Shown: positions 1 through 11,979 of the stretch, one piece after another | Position numbering within the stretch: the stretch's first letter is position 1 | Layout: each line of letters begins with the position of its first letter | Assembly (NCBI RefSeq): GCF_022512515.1 | Contig: NZ_JAKWBK010000001.1 | Location: 2,232,001 to 2,296,000 of the forward strand | Direction: 5' to 3' | Source: Paraniabella hibiscisoli | GTDB lineage: Bacteria > Bacteroidota > Bacteroidia > Chitinophagales > Chitinophagaceae | DNA length: 64,000 bases | Notes under the pieces: model-generated | What the model was told of the DNA's origin: nothing | The model's database searches: none | What the model saw: the letters and a program-made list of their open reading frames with translations, nothing else | Program-made: the position numbers and the translations under genes

Positions 1-447
1 CTGCCTTCGCACTTTAACGAAACCGATGACAAGCTGATTCTCGACCTCTCGGTTCCGGTGAATGTACACCCTGATGTAAAACAAATGAAGGGTAAGCTGG
101 TGATTGATGTGGATGAGATTTCTACTACTATTTTAGATAAAACCCTGGCTAAGCGGAGGGACGAAGTGCCTAAAGCGGAAGCCATTATAGAGTATTACAC
201 CCAGGAGTTCTGGCAGTGGTTAAAAGACTATCGTTATGCCCTGCATTTAAAAACCTGGAAAAGTAAGCTCGAAGAAATTGATAAATTGCAACTGCATCCT
301 TGTGAGTTTGCCAGAGATGCGCAGCTAAAACAACAAACGGTGAAAGCCCAGAAGGCCGTAAAACAATTAGCTGTAAATCTGAAAACAAAAAATGATAAAG
401 GCTGTCAGTTCATCAATTTGATCAATGATTACCTGCAAATGTCCTGA
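1..447 (+). CDS. hemA: glutamyl-tRNA reductase, C-terminal part (5' end outside window)
   Basis: Reads open in frame 1 from the first base to TGA at 445-447; about 148 residues are visible. The segment has the look of the GluTR end: a strand ending in a short DLSVP motif that closes the NADPH-binding domain, then a long charged helical stretch (KAEAIIEYYTQEFWQWL and on) that forms the dimerisation domain. GluTR reduces glutamyl-tRNA to glutamate-1-semialdehyde, the committed step of the C5 heme route. The assignment rests on this C-terminal architecture and on hemC starting one base inside its stop (TGATG). The catalytic Cys and NADPH site lie upstream of the window and cannot be checked. Confidence 0.8.
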   Translation: MPSHFNETDDKLILDLSVPVNVHPDVKQMKGKLVIDVDEISTTILDKTLAKRRDEVPKAEAIIEYYTQEFWQWLKDYRYALHLKTWKSKLEEIDKLQLHPCEFARDAQLKQQTVKAQKAVKQLAVNLKTKNDKGCQFINLINDYLQMS

Positions 448-1409
448 TGCAAAATAATCCTATCCGAATCGGAACCAGAGAAAGTCAGCTGGCAGTATGG
501 CAAGCCGACCTGGTAAAAAAACTACTCGAAGACAATGGCCACGCTGCAGAGCTGGTTTTTATAAAAAGCGAAGGCGATATCGACCTCGTTACCCCTTTAT
601 ATGCAATGGGCGTGCAAGGCGTATTTACCCGTAGTCTTGATGCTGCTTTGTTGAATAACCGCATTGATATAGCCGTACATAGCATGAAAGATGTGCCGGT
701 GCAATTGCCGCAAGGTATTGTGCAGGCTGCGGTGCTGGAAAGGGCGAGCTATAAAGATATTTTAGTTTACAGAGAGCAGTTGACGGATGATAGTATCACG
801 CAGATCCGTCAGGGATTTCAGTCAACTGACAACCAACAACTGTCATCTCTCCTTATTGCTACCAGCAGTATTCGTCGCAAAGCACAGTGGCTCAATCGTT
901 ATCCCGGTAGTGTTGTAGAGAATTTGCGGGGCAATGTTAATACCCGTTTAAAGAAAGTAGAAGAGAGTAATTGGCATGGAGCCATTTTTGCGGCGGCAGG
1001 CCTGGATCGGATCAATGTAAGGCCTCAAAGCAGCATTGACCTCGATTGGATGTTACCGGCTCCTGCGCAAGGTGCCATTATGGTGGTATCCCGTAGCGGA
1101 GACGAGAAAATATTGGATGCTTTCGCGCCAATCAATCATGCTGACACAGCCACTGCCGTTAAGGTAGAAAGAGATTTCCTGAGCGCATTGATGGGCGGCT
1201 GTTCTACCCCGATAAGCGCATTGGCTGAAGTTACCCCGGATCATATCCTGTTTAAAGGGAATATTATATCGCCTGATGGCTTGCAAAAAGTAGCTGTTGA
1301 ACTCACTTTTGGTAAAGAAGAGGCCAATGAAGCCGGAACAAGTGCGGGACAGCAGGTTTTAGAGCAGGGTGGTCGTGAAATTGTGAATGCATTTAAAAAT
1401 GCAAAATAG
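447..1409 (+). CDS. hemC: porphobilinogen deaminase (hydroxymethylbilane synthase)
   Basis: An intact 320-residue protein, normal length for the family. It joins four porphobilinogens into hydroxymethylbilane in the cytoplasm. The start RIGTRESQLAVWQA is the family signature, HSMKDVP follows near residue 77, and the dipyrromethane-anchoring cysteine sits in GGCSTPIS near residue 251. The ATG overlaps the hemA stop (TGATG), so translation is probably coupled. The end overlaps hemD by 11 bases. It is one of the few cluster genes without a frame break. Confidence 0.96.
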   Translation: MQNNPIRIGTRESQLAVWQADLVKKLLEDNGHAAELVFIKSEGDIDLVTPLYAMGVQGVFTRSLDAALLNNRIDIAVHSMKDVPVQLPQGIVQAAVLERASYKDILVYREQLTDDSITQIRQGFQSTDNQQLSSLLIATSSIRRKAQWLNRYPGSVVENLRGNVNTRLKKVEESNWHGAIFAAAGLDRINVRPQSSIDLDWMLPAPAQGAIMVVSRSGDEKILDAFAPINHADTATAVKVERDFLSALMGGCSTPISALAEVTPDHILFKGNIISPDGLQKVAVELTFGKEEANEAGTSAGQQVLEQGGREIVNAFKNAK

Positions 1410-2093
1410 AAGGATACAAATATTAAGTACTAAAATCCTTGATGAGGCACTCCTTGCAGAAGCAGCCAATCATGAAATTGACATTGCCTGTCTTCCTTTT
1501 ATTGAGACACAGGCTGTCGCTGATGAGGATCTCATTGATTCCCTCAAGCGCTTAAGTGGTCAACCCATCACTGCTATATTTACCAGTTCGAGATCTGTTA
1601 CAGCGGTATCTGCACTGATAAAGGAAAGCGTTAGCTGGAATATTTATTGCCTTTTCGGGGCTACAAAAGAACAGGTACAGATACATTTTCCTCAATCAAC
1701 CGTATATGCAACAGTTGCAGATAGTGCTTCATTAGCAGAAGAAATAATAGCAGCTGGAATTAAAGAAGCTTATTTTTTTGTGGCGATAAAAGAATGGACA
1801 CCATCCCTGAAAAGCTGGCTGGCAAAACCGATTTAAAGCAATTGATTGTGTATACCACGCACGAAGTAGCTCATGCCATAACACAGTTGTTTGATGGTAT
1901 ATTGTTTTTTAGTCCGAGCGCTGTCAAAAGCTTTTGCAGTGTGAACAAGGTGGGGCTGCACACTATTTGTTTTGCAGTAGGGAATACAACAGCAGGATCT
2001 TTAAAGCCTTTTACCCAAAACATAGTGGTTGCTGCTACCGCAAGCGGGCAGGCAATGATTGATAAGGTGAAAGAGCAGTTTAGTCAAATATAA
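1399..2093 (+). CDS. hemD: uroporphyrinogen-III synthase (one frame break)
   Basis: Closes hydroxymethylbilane to uroporphyrinogen III. The family is poorly conserved, but position directly after hemC, a length near 232 residues and the mid-protein motif [12 protein letters not shown] support it. That motif appears only when one T is restored in the T run at 1773-1779; as written the frame breaks there and the second half continues in another frame (LIVYTTHE, then [10 protein letters not shown], typical of HemD domain 2). ATG 1399 is preferred over in-frame ATG 1387 because it gives the usual short N-terminus and an 11-base overlap with hemC. Confidence 0.85.
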
Positions 2094-2125
2094 AGAAGCA
2101 AAGAAATATTTTAAGTAATCAAAAG

Positions 2126-3165
2126 ATGAAAAGAGATACTACTATAAAAAATGATTTATTGATCAGGACCTTATTGGGTGAACCCACAGAACGCACACCT
2201 GTATGGATGATGCGTCAGGCGGGGCGTTATTTACCAGAGTATATCAGGTTAAGAGAGAAATATTCTTTTTTGAAAGATGCCAGAACCCGGAGTTGGCTTG
2301 TGAAATTACTTTACAGCCGGTAGATATTGTAGGTGTTGATGCCGCAATATTATTTTCTGACATATTGGTAGTACCCCAGGCAATGGGACTGGAAGTGCAG
2401 TTGATAGAAAAACAGGGACCTTTATTACCTGACCCGATAAAAACGCAAAGTGACCTAAGCCGCGTTAAAGTGCCTGATGTAAATGATACGCTTCATTATG
2501 TATTTGATGCGATTAAATTGATCAAGCAGGAACTGAACGGAAGGGTTCCCTTAATCGGTTTTGCAGGTGCACCATGGACTTTACTTTGTTATATGGTACA
2601 GGGCAAGGGCAGTAAGACTTTTGATGAAGCCAAGGGGTTTTGCTACCAGAACCCGGAGTTGGCGCATACCTTGTTACAAATGATCACAGATACTACTATC
2701 CAATATTTAAAAGGCCAGATAGCCGCCGGTGCTGATACCGTACAGATATTTGATAGCTGGGGTGGTTTATTAAGCAAACATGATTTTGAAGCTTTTTCGT
2801 TGCAATATATCCGCCAGATAGTAGCTGCGGTAAAAGAGGATGCCCCTACCATCGTTTTTGCAAAAGGGGCCTGGAGCTCTTTAGGTGAAATGGCGGCAAC
2901 AGGCGCTCACGGATTAGGTATAGATTGGTGCATTGAAGCTCCGGTGGCCAGGCAATTTGCTGGTGCAAACGTAACTTTACAAGGGAACTTTGATCCGGCA
3001 AAATTATTATCGCCGGTACCAGTGATACAAAAAGAAGTAACGCAAATGTTAAAGGATTTCGGACCAGGAAGACATGTTGCCAACTTGGGGCATGGTATTC
3101 TACCTAATGTACCTGTAGATCATGCCAGGGCATTTGTAGATGCGGTAAAAGAGTTTCGTTTTTAA
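2126..3165 (+). CDS. hemE: uroporphyrinogen decarboxylase (one frame break)
   Basis: Decarboxylates uroporphyrinogen III to coproporphyrinogen III. The N-terminal signature [14 protein letters not shown] is at residues about 27-40. [15 protein letters not shown] and DSWGG in the middle and the closing [11 protein letters not shown] are all family marks. The frame changes at the T run 2266-2271; adding one T gives [18 protein letters not shown], which matches the family exactly, so the gene is almost certainly intact in the organism. It starts 32 bases after hemD and is probably cotranscribed. Confidence 0.93.
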
Positions 3166-3232
3166 GTAGCAGCATAGTGAATTGCACAACAATGATCGAT
3201 ACTTAAAGCTTTTTCAATTCAAAGATGGAGGT

Positions 3233-5085
3233 ATGAAAAAGATTGTTGGATTATTAGGGCTATTAGCTTTTTCTGTCTCATTAGTAGCACAGGCGTTATA
3301 CACACCGCGTAATGTTAGAGCTGCTTATGACAGGGGAACCAGGTCTGTTCAGGGTCTACCTGGTTCAGGTTACTGGCAAAATAAGGGTGTTTATGATATT
3401 AGTGTGCGGGTTGAACCGGTATCCAAAACAGTTACGGGTACAGAAACTATTCTGTACAGTAATAACAGTCCTGATACCTTGCAAGAACTTGTTATTCGTT
3501 TTGTCAATAATCTGCATAAGCCCGAAGCTCCCCGCTATGATTATTTTTCAAAAGACTTTTTAACGGAGGGGTTGAAAATAAAGACCCTTTCGATTGACCG
3601 TTTTGTTTATAAAACAGATGGAACAGATTGGGGAACTGTAAATGCAATTGAGCTGGCAAAGCCTGTAGTTCCGGGGCAACAAGTTGAAGTGAAAATGGAG
3701 TGGTCGTACCCGTTGTCTAAAGAAAGTGACCGCGAAGGTCAAATAGATCCTCAGACTTTTTTTGTGCGTATGCCTATCCGCGAATCTCTGTATACGATGA
3801 TTACAACGGCTGGGACAGATTGCCGCACGCAGGAAGGCAGGAGTTTTATAATGATTTTAATGACTATAACCTGAAAGTGCAGGCTCCTAAAAATTTTGTA
3901 GTATGGGCTACAGGAACACTACAAAACGCAGCCGAAGTATTATCGCCGGAGGCTGCTAAAAGATTTACATCATCTCTCTCTACCGCGGATGTAGTTCACG
4001 TGGCCACAGCAGCGGAGATGAGAGAAGGAAAAATTACTGCACAGCAAGACTGGAATACCTGGCATTTTACTGCTGAAAATATTACAGATGTAACTTTTGC
4101 ACTAAGCAATCACTATGTATGGGATGCCGGAAGTATTGTTGTAGATCCGGTTACAGGAAGGAGGGTTAGCATGCAAGCCGCGTATAAAGAGGGTGCCGCA
4201 GATTTTAAACAATATGTAAACTGGGGTAAGTATTGTCTTCAATGGTTCTCTTCCAAGTGGCCGGAGTACCCTATCCGTATCCAACCATGACTGCTATACA
4301 AGGGTTTGCAGATATGGAGTACCCTATGATGGTTAATGATGCGTCAATTGAGGACTTAAAAGATTCGCGTTTAACCCTCGACCATGAAGTAGCACATACT
4401 TATTTTCCTTTTTATATGGGTACCAACGAAACACGTTATGCCTTTATGGATGAAGGTTGGGCAACCGCTTTTGAATACCTTATTGGAATAGAAGAGAATG
4501 GTAAAACCTATGCTGATTCTGCGTTTAAAGCATTGCGTGTTCAACGTTATATACAGGATCCTTCAGCTGAACAAGATCAGCCAATTATTACCATGTCATC
4601 CCAATTAAGCGGAGTGGGGTATGGTAATAATGCTTATGTAAAACCGGCATTGGCTTACCTGGCACTTAAAGATCTGTTAGGAGATACACTGTTCAAAAAA
4701 GCTTTGCATCAATACATGGTCAACTGGAATGGTAAGCATCCTATTCCCTGGGACTTTTTTATTCTTTTAATACAGCTACTCAACAAAACCTGAACTGGTA
4801 TTGGAATAACTGGTTTTTTAGCAATAATTATATCGATCTGCGGGTAAAGCAATAGATGCCAGCACCGTGCAGGTAGAAAACATAGGAGGGTTTGCTATTC
4901 CCTTTGATGTAACAATATTATTGGCCGATGGCAGCGAGAAACTCACGCATTACAGTCCGGTAGTTTGGCGAGGTACAAAGGCAATCAATATTAAAGCATC
5001 CACCAACAAGAAGATAAAAAGTATTGTAATAGACGGAGGTGTTTTTATGGATGCTACACCGGGAGATAACAGTCTTTCATTATAA
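3233..5085 (+). CDS. secreted M1-family metallopeptidase (four frame breaks)
   Basis: A gluzincin aminopeptidase of about 618 residues. MKKIVGLLGLLAFSVSLVAQA is a Sec signal peptide, so ATG 3233 is chosen over the upstream TTG at 3182; GGAGGT directly abuts this ATG. The zinc site is HEVAH followed 18 residues later by the Glu in MDEGWA. Breaks lie at the T run 3757-3763 (restored: AYAYPRISVYDDYNGWDR), GG 4263-4264 (SKWPGVPYPYP), the T run 4755-4760 and AAA 4846-4848. Its stop abuts the hemF start. The role in a heme operon is unknown; co-location may just reflect shared transcription. Confidence 0.88.
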
Positions 5086-6057
5086 ATGGATATCATGAAT
5101 GTAAAAGAACAATGGATTGAGTTTATTCACGACCTGCAAAACCGCATTTGTGCTGCCTTGGAGCAGGAAGACGGGAAAGCAAAATTTGTGGAAGATCAAT
5201 GGACACGGGAAGGCGGCGGCGGCGGCAAAACCCGCGTGATAGCTAATGGAAATGTATTTGAAAAAGGCGGTGTTAATACTTCGGTTGTATATGGAAAAGT
5301 AACAGACACCATGCGAAAAGCATTGAACATCAATGGTGATCAATGGTTTGCTGCTGGGTTAAGCCTGGTTATACATCCTTTCAATCCCTTTGTACCTACA
5401 GTGCATTGCAATTACAGAATGTTCGAGCTGTATAACGAGCAGGGAGATACTATTGACAGATGGTTCGGCGGGGGTACGGACCTAACACCTTATTATCTAT
5501 TTGAAGAGGATGCTATCCATTTTCATACTACTTATAAAAATGTATGTGATGGTTTTGACAGTTCGTTCTACCCCAGGTTTAAAAAAGTATGTGACGATTA
5601 TTTTGTGAATACACATCGGGATAATGAAAGGCGTGGTATAGGGGGTATTTTTTACGATCATCAGAAGGCCGATGATCATGAAGATGTTGATTTATGGATG
5701 AATTTTGGCAAGGCCTGTGGCAATGCGTTTATACCAGCTTATCTCCCTATTGTTGCCAGGAGAAGGAATGACGAATTTGAGCCTTCGCATAAATACTGGC
5801 AGGAAATAAGGAGGGGGCGATATGTAGAGTTTAACCTGGTACATGACAGGGGTACCATTTTTGGCCTTAAAACCAATGGCAGAACAGAAAGTATTTTAAT
5901 GAGCCTCCCTGCTACTGTTCGATTCGATTATAATTACCAGCCGGTACCGGGAAGCGCAGAAGACCGGTTATTACAGGCTTGTAAACACCCAAGGGAATGG
6001 GTGACGACTACTGAGATCACTGAAGAAGATTGGGCGTCCCGCGTTAATAAATGCTGA
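5086..6057 (+). CDS. hemF: coproporphyrinogen III oxidase, oxygen-dependent
   Basis: Intact, 323 residues. It oxidatively decarboxylates coproporphyrinogen III to protoporphyrinogen IX using O2. Family marks are the glycine-rich REGGGGGKTRV near residue 43, HCNYRMFE near 106, GGGTDLTPYY at about 128-137 and the C-terminal RGRYVEFNLVHDRGT. ATG 5086 directly follows the TAA of the peptidase gene, so the two are translated from one message. ATG 5095 is an alternative start. A second, oxygen-independent enzyme for the same step lies 2 kb downstream. Confidence 0.97.
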   Translation: MDIMNVKEQWIEFIHDLQNRICAALEQEDGKAKFVEDQWTREGGGGGKTRVIANGNVFEKGGVNTSVVYGKVTDTMRKALNINGDQWFAAGLSLVIHPFNPFVPTVHCNYRMFELYNEQGDTIDRWFGGGTDLTPYYLFEEDAIHFHTTYKNVCDGFDSSFYPRFKKVCDDYFVNTHRDNERRGIGGIFYDHQKADDHEDVDLWMNFGKACGNAFIPAYLPIVARRRNDEFEPSHKYWQEIRRGRYVEFNLVHDRGTIFGLKTNGRTESILMSLPATVRFDYNYQPVPGSAEDRLLQACKHPREWVTTTEITEEDWASRVNKC

Positions 6058-6086
6058 TATTGCACACCCAGGTAAACATAATACTC

Positions 6087-6955
6087 ATGAAGCAGCTGTT
6101 CATCTTTTTATACTATTGCCTTTTATTGGCTCAGCTCAAACAAAGACCTGGTATAACTGGAAAGGATTCCCTTTAGAGGTTTTTGAAAAGCCAGATGTTA
6201 AAAGCCGGCAGATTGGTACGCTTGCAAAGGGCAGTAAAGTAGATGTAGTGGAGTTCAATAAGAACAGTTTTTTTCCTATCTATTTGTGTTATTATGGCGA
6301 TACTGTAACAACCCGCCCTGAGCAGTATGCCGATAATGAAAAGCATGTTTATACATTAAAATCGGAATGGGCTAAAGTAGTGCACAACAATAAAGAAGGA
6401 TATGTGCCTGCAGCCTTTTTGGTGCATATACCCATAAAAACTATCCATAAGAAAAAGACTTCTGATGAATATATCCCCGATATTCCGATTAGTGATGCTT
6501 TAAAAGGGTATTTGGGAAAGCCGCTCACTTACAAAAAGCAGCAACTGGAGAAGCAGGATAAGGATGAGATCCATTTCAGTGAAAGTTACACCTTTAATGG
6601 CGGGTATACTTACAAGGCTGTTCAGCAATATATGGAGGAAGGTGGCGCGGGCGGGGAAACACATACTTTATTTCTGCCTTCGTTTTCGCTGCATGAGGCG
6701 GTGCTCTTTTTATTAGAATTGCAAAATGCCCGTGCTTACCGGCCGGAGGATGTAAAGAGCTTTAATAAGTTAAAAAGTGCTTACGACTATTTCAGTTGGT
6801 GGTATCAGACCGTAAATTATGATGACGATGGTAATGAAGTAAAATCAGCGAATATGTATAATTTCCAGTATAATAGCGAGGGCGGTGGAAGTGGTGTAAA
6901 GTTTATACAAAAGAAGGATGGGGTGGAGGTGGAATATAGCTTTGGCGGATGCTGA
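6087..6955 (+). CDS. exported protein with bacterial SH3-like domain (frame break in signal peptide)
   Basis: About 289 residues, no known function. One T is missing from the run at 6105-6109; with it, ATG 6087 gives MKQLFIFFILLPFIGSAQ, a clean signal peptide running into the open frame that otherwise has no good start. Residues about 22-105 resemble an SH3b fold (a PL.VFEKPD..S..IGTL.KG start and W.KV...G.EGYV end), usually a peptidoglycan- or ligand-binding module. The C-terminal 170 residues are unrecognised. It follows hemF by 29 bases and probably ends this transcript segment, as a promoter-like site precedes hemB. Confidence 0.7.
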
Positions 6956-7086
6956 TGAATCTATTTCGGAAGATTTTTAACAATCTGCAACTGGGGATTT
7001 GAGTATTCTGACCTAGGAGAGATCAAATATTTATAGCACTAATGTTTGAGTGGCCCCACGACCCCAGCGGGGTTGAACAAAGGGGG

Positions 7087-7094
7087 TATTTTTG
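7087..7094 (+). promoter_or_regulatory. possible Bacteroidota -7 box (TATTTTTG) upstream of hemB
   Basis: TATTTTTG fits the Bacteroidota TAnnTTTG -7 consensus exactly and lies about 130 bases before hemB. A TTG at 7073-7075 is closer than the usual -33 spacing, so the -33 partner is uncertain. The rest of 6956-7224 has no gene. It contains GATGTCTGA twice (7134-7142, 7148-7156) and two TACATC words near 7190-7210, part of a degenerate intergenic repeat. Confidence 0.35.
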
Positions 7095-7224
7095 TCGCTA
7101 CTGATAAAACAAACAAATCAAAGATAAAAAAGTGATGTCTGACATAGGATGTCTGATTTATGAAATAAAGCAGGATCGCTAGAAAAATCGTACATCTTAA
7201 ATCATACATCCGAAATATTATATT

Positions 7225-8204
<980 letters not shown>

Positions 8205-8205
<1 letters not shown>

Positions 8206-9562
8206 TGAGCCTGGTTACAAAATATAATATCCCTGGTCCCCGGTACACCAGTTATCCCACGGTTCCTTATTGGGAGGAGTCATCGTTTTCAACAGACCGA
8301 TGGAAAGCATCCCTTGTTAAAAGCTTCAAAGAAAGCAATGCCACGGAAGGCATCAGCATCTATATCCATCTACCTTTTTGTGAAAGCCTTTGCACATTTT
8401 GCGCCTGTCATAAGCGTATCACCAAACGCCATGGTGTAGAGAATCCGTATATCGATACCCTATTGAAAGAGTGGAAAATGTATACGGAAATAATGGGAGA
8501 ACGTCCCCGCATAAAAGAACTGCACTTAGGTGGCGGCACACCTACTTTTTCCAGCCCGCGAACCTGCAAAGGTTGCTAGAGGGTATATTTGAACTGGCAG
8601 ATATTGATACACATCCTGAATTTAGCTTTGAAGGACATCCTAATAATACAACAGTTCAGCATCTGGATACCTTGTATAATATGGGTTTCCGGAGGGTGAG
8701 TTTTGGCGTGCAGGATTATGATCTTAAAGTGCAGCAAACGATCAACCGCATACAGCCATTCGAAAAAGTGCAGGAAGCAACCAGCGCTGCACGTGCTTTA
8801 GGATATGCCAGCATTAGTCATGATCTTGTTTTCGGACTGCCGCATCAGACATGGGAAAGCATGAAGCATACCATTGAAAAAACCATATCATTAAAGCCCG
8901 ACCGTATCGCTTTTTATTCCTACGCGCATGTTCCCTGGGTGAAAGGTGTGGGGCAAAGAGGTTTTGATGAGCAGGACCTTCCCGGTCCTGAATTAAAAAG
9001 AACGTTATATGAAAACGGTAAGCAGCTATTGCTTGATCTGGGCTATGTAGAAATAGGCATGGATCATTTTTCGCTTCCAACGGATAAGTTATATCAATCG
9101 GTATTGAATAAAACCATCCACCGCAACTTTATGGGCTACTCGTCTTCATCTACCCAGGTAATGATTGGGTTGGGAATGTCGGCCATCAGCGATAGCTGGT
9201 ACGCATTTGCTCAGAATGACAAATCGGTGGAAGATTATACCGAACGAATTAACAAGGGCGATTTACCTGTTTTCAGGGGACATGTTTTGAATAGGGAAGA
9301 CCTGGTGATAAGAAAACATATTCTGAACCTGATGTGTAATTTAGAAACATCCTGGCAGGATGAAAGAGTGCAGTTGTCCGAAATGCCTGATATTCTGGAA
9401 CGTCTTCATGAAATGCAGCAGGATGGTTTAATTGAAATAGCCAATAATCATTTGCTGGTAACAGAAAAAGGCCGCACTTTCGCGCGCAATATTGCAATGG
9501 CGTTCGACCTTCGGCTGTTACGTAAACAGCCGCAAACCAGGATATTTTCAATGACCGTATAA
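8205..9562 (+). CDS. hemN: oxygen-independent coproporphyrinogen III dehydrogenase (one frame break)
   Basis: Radical-SAM enzyme doing the same step as HemF without O2. The N-terminal YNIPGPRYTSYPT distinguishes true HemN from HemW. The Fe-S cluster motif is CESLCTFC (CX3CX2C) near residue 60, and GGGTPTFF follows. The frame breaks at the T run 8546-8550; one extra T gives PTFFQPANLQRLLEG. Total length is about 453 residues, normal for HemN. Carrying both hemF and hemN suggests heme synthesis under oxic and micro-oxic conditions. Confidence 0.95.
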
Positions 9563-9571
9563 AACCACAGT

Positions 9572-10096
9572 ATGATAATAAAAGTGCCCATCAATAAATC
9601 GAAAGCTATTAAGAGGTTTACATTCTTTGTAATACTGCTTCTGATTTTTACCTTAATGGCTATACAGCCGCAGCTGTTTACCAGAAGTAGCAGCACAGGT
9701 TTTATAAAAGTGGCCGGCTTTATCGGGTCTTTTATTTTTATTATCGGAGCTGCATTTATGGCGCAAAAAGTGTTTAACAAAAAGCCGGGGCTCATCATTG
9801 ACAATGATGGTATAGCGGATGGCTCTCTGGGCGTATTGTTTCCCAAAGTAAGCTGGGCGCAGGTTACGGAGATCGGGCACCTCGAAAGCAATGGTGATCA
9901 TTTTATCAAAATAACCATTAAAGATCCTGAAAAATATATGGCTGCTGAACCTAACCCGCTAAAGAGGAAAATGCTGGAGATGAATTATAATACGCTACGT
10001 ACGCCGGTTAACATCGCGGCCAGTCGTTTAAAAATGGATTTTCAGGAGCTATATTCGCTCATACAAAATAAGCGGCAGGCATTTAGGAACAGCTGA
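9572..10096 (+). CDS. STM3941-like two-TM membrane protein
   Basis: 174 residues. Two hydrophobic segments (about 16-36 and 46-65) are followed by a soluble region of about 100 residues (GLIIDNDGIADGS..., VSWAQVTEIG) with the strand pattern of the PH-like STM3941 family, which is often called from this layout. No enzymatic motif is visible. It starts ten bases after hemN and 45 bases separate it from hemL, so it is probably cotranscribed. No direct link to heme synthesis can be seen. Confidence 0.6.
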   Translation: MIIKVPINKSKAIKRFTFFVILLLIFTLMAIQPQLFTRSSSTGFIKVAGFIGSFIFIIGAAFMAQKVFNKKPGLIIDNDGIADGSLGVLFPKVSWAQVTEIGHLESNGDHFIKITIKDPEKYMAAEPNPLKRKMLEMNYNTLRTPVNIAASRLKMDFQELYSLIQNKRQAFRNS

Positions 10097-10141
10097 TGTA
10101 ATCAACCATATATTATCAACTAATTAAAGGAATAGTAAATT

Positions 10142-11431
10142 ATGTATAGTTACGAATCAAGTAAAGCCTTATTCGAGAGAGCGCAACAAAGCATTCCCGG
10201 GGGTGTTAACTCGCCGGTACGGGCCTTTAAAAGTGTAGGTGGCACGCCCTTGTTTATCAAAAAAGCCAAAGGCGCTTATTTGTATGATGCAGATGATCAG
10301 CAATATATCGATTATATCGCTTCATGGGGCCCTATGATATTGGGGCATGCTTATGAGCCCGTTGTAAAAGCCATTTGCGAGAGAGCCCAGTACTCCACTT
10401 CCTTTGGTGCTCCTACCGAACTGGAAATTGAAATGGCCGAATTGATAAGGTCGGTTGCGCCAAATGTAGATCTGATAAGAATGGTGAGCAGCGGTACAGA
10501 AGCTTGCATGAGCGCCTTACGTGTAGCAAGGGGTTATACCGGTCGTAATAAGTTTATCAAATTTGAAGGTTGTTATCACGGCCATGCCGACGCTTTTCTG
10601 GTAAAAGCTGGTAGTGGCTTAGCTACTTTTAATATACAGACAGTACCAGGTGTAACGGCTGCGATTGCTAATGACACACTGACCTGTGCCTATAATGATC
10701 TGGAGGCGGTTAAGAAATTGGTTGCAGAACACAAAGAGGAGGTAGCTGCTATTATTGTTGAGCCGGTGGCAGGTAATATGGGTTGCATTCTTCCCCAGCC
10801 TGGTTTCCTGGAAGGCCTGCGGCAGGTTTGTGATGAGAATGGAATCGTATTGATTTTTGATGAAGTAATGACAGGGTTTCGTTTGGCCTTGGGTGGCGCA
10901 CAGGAGAAGCTGGGAGTGGCAGCTGATCTGGTTACCTATGGTAAGGTAATCGGGGCGGGCATGCCGGTAGGGGCCTTTGGGGGTAAACGTGAGATTATGG
11001 AAGTAGTGGCGCCGCTGGGTAATGTGTACCAGGCAGGAACCCTAAGTGGTAATCCCATTGCTATGATCGCTGGTTTTACTTTATTAAGTGAGCTGAAATC
11101 GAACCCCGCTTTATTACAGGAGTTGGATAATAAAACCTTATACCTGAAAAACGGATTGGAAAAAGTGTTAAGCAAATGGGGGCAGGCATATTCCATTAAT
11201 CATTTGGGTAGCATGATCAGCGTGCACTTTGGTGACAAGCCGGTAACTGACTTTGCCAGTGCGGCTGCATGCGATATAGAGCGGTTTAAGCAGTTTTTTC
11301 ATGCTATGTTGAAAAGGGGCATCTACCTGCCGCCATCTGCTTACGAAAGCTGGTTTTTAAACAATGCGCTGAGCTATGAAGACCTGGATAAAACGGTGCA
11401 GGCAGTAGCAGAAAGCCTGGTAGAACTATAA
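10142..11431 (+). CDS. hemL: glutamate-1-semialdehyde 2,1-aminomutase
   Basis: Intact, 429 residues, standard size. PLP enzyme that converts glutamate-1-semialdehyde to 5-aminolevulinate, the substrate of HemB. Marks include the start [26 protein letters not shown] for phosphate binding, FDEVMTGFR, and the PLP lysine in [17 protein letters not shown] near residue 268. With hemA upstream it proves use of the C5 route rather than ALA synthase. A terminator hairpin follows, closing the heme cluster. Confidence 0.97.
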   Translation: MYSYESSKALFERAQQSIPGGVNSPVRAFKSVGGTPLFIKKAKGAYLYDADDQQYIDYIASWGPMILGHAYEPVVKAICERAQYSTSFGAPTELEIEMAELIRSVAPNVDLIRMVSSGTEACMSALRVARGYTGRNKFIKFEGCYHGHADAFLVKAGSGLATFNIQTVPGVTAAIANDTLTCAYNDLEAVKKLVAEHKEEVAAIIVEPVAGNMGCILPQPGFLEGLRQVCDENGIVLIFDEVMTGFRLALGGAQEKLGVAADLVTYGKVIGAGMPVGAFGGKREIMEVVAPLGNVYQAGTLSGNPIAMIAGFTLLSELKSNPALLQELDNKTLYLKNGLEKVLSKWGQAYSINHLGSMISVHFGDKPVTDFASAAACDIERFKQFFHAMLKRGIYLPPSAYESWFLNNALSYEDLDKTVQAVAESLVEL

Positions 11432-11453
11432 TACGAAAGATATAAACGGGGGA

Positions 11454-11486
11454 TGGGGCAATTTATTTAAGTTGTCCCATTTTTTA
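11454..11486 (+). terminator. rho-independent terminator after hemL
   Basis: TGGGGCAA (11454-11461) pairs with TTGTCCCA (11472-11479) with one G-U pair and a 10-base loop, followed by a run of T. It sits 23 bases past the hemL stop. Confidence 0.75.
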
Positions 11487-11518
11487 TTATTTTCGGTAAC
11501 GTAAATCGAAACAACCTG

Positions 11519-11865
11519 TTGCGCAACCTTTTATTGATACTATATTTTATACCTTTTTTGTGGCGCAGGACGCACACTACATGAACTACCTGCATTGCAG
11601 GCTGGTGAATATTGCACAACCTGTTAGCCAGCAGTGCGATTGTGAGCAGCTTTTAACTTCTTCGGAAAACGAACCAGCATCCCCTGAAAAACAACCCGCA
11701 AGCCACGTACATGCACATCTCGATGTATATTTTTATCATGCTAAGTTTTTAAAAGCAAACGAACCGTTCGTAAGTGATCATAGGCAGGCTTATCCTCTTT
11801 TGAGGGATCAGGTTTGCGAGGGCATATATCTACTTCCCTGGCGCCCTCCGGCATTTCTATCTTAA
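11519..11865 (+). CDS. small secreted Cys/His-containing protein (start uncertain)
   Basis: About 115 residues. The clear part runs from GTG 11560 to 11865, but no signal peptide exists in that frame. Restoring one T in the run 11554-11559 joins it to LRNLLLILYFIPFFVAQ, a plausible Sec signal starting at TTG 11519. The mature part has a CDCEQ motif, a HVHAHLD cluster and a YLLPWRPPAF end. It resembles the small DUF6660-type proteins that Bacteroidota place near metal-related genes, but this is a resemblance only. Confidence 0.45.
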
Positions 11866-11885
11866 ATAACATATATCAAATCAAT

Positions 11886-11910
11886 CACGAAAGCTTTTCC
11901 AGCTTTCGTG
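11886..11910. other. perfect 10-bp inverted repeat
   Basis: CACGAAAGCT (11886-11895) and AGCTTTCGTG (11901-11910) flank a 5-base loop. No T tract follows, so it is not a standard terminator. It lies between the small secreted protein gene and the thioredoxin-like gene and could be an attenuating hairpin or RNA-stability element. Confidence 0.5.
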
Positions 11911-11979
11911 TAATGCTGTATGGGTAACGCATGCCTATGCGCATACTATTTCTATTCAATCATTTTCAAATTATTTAAG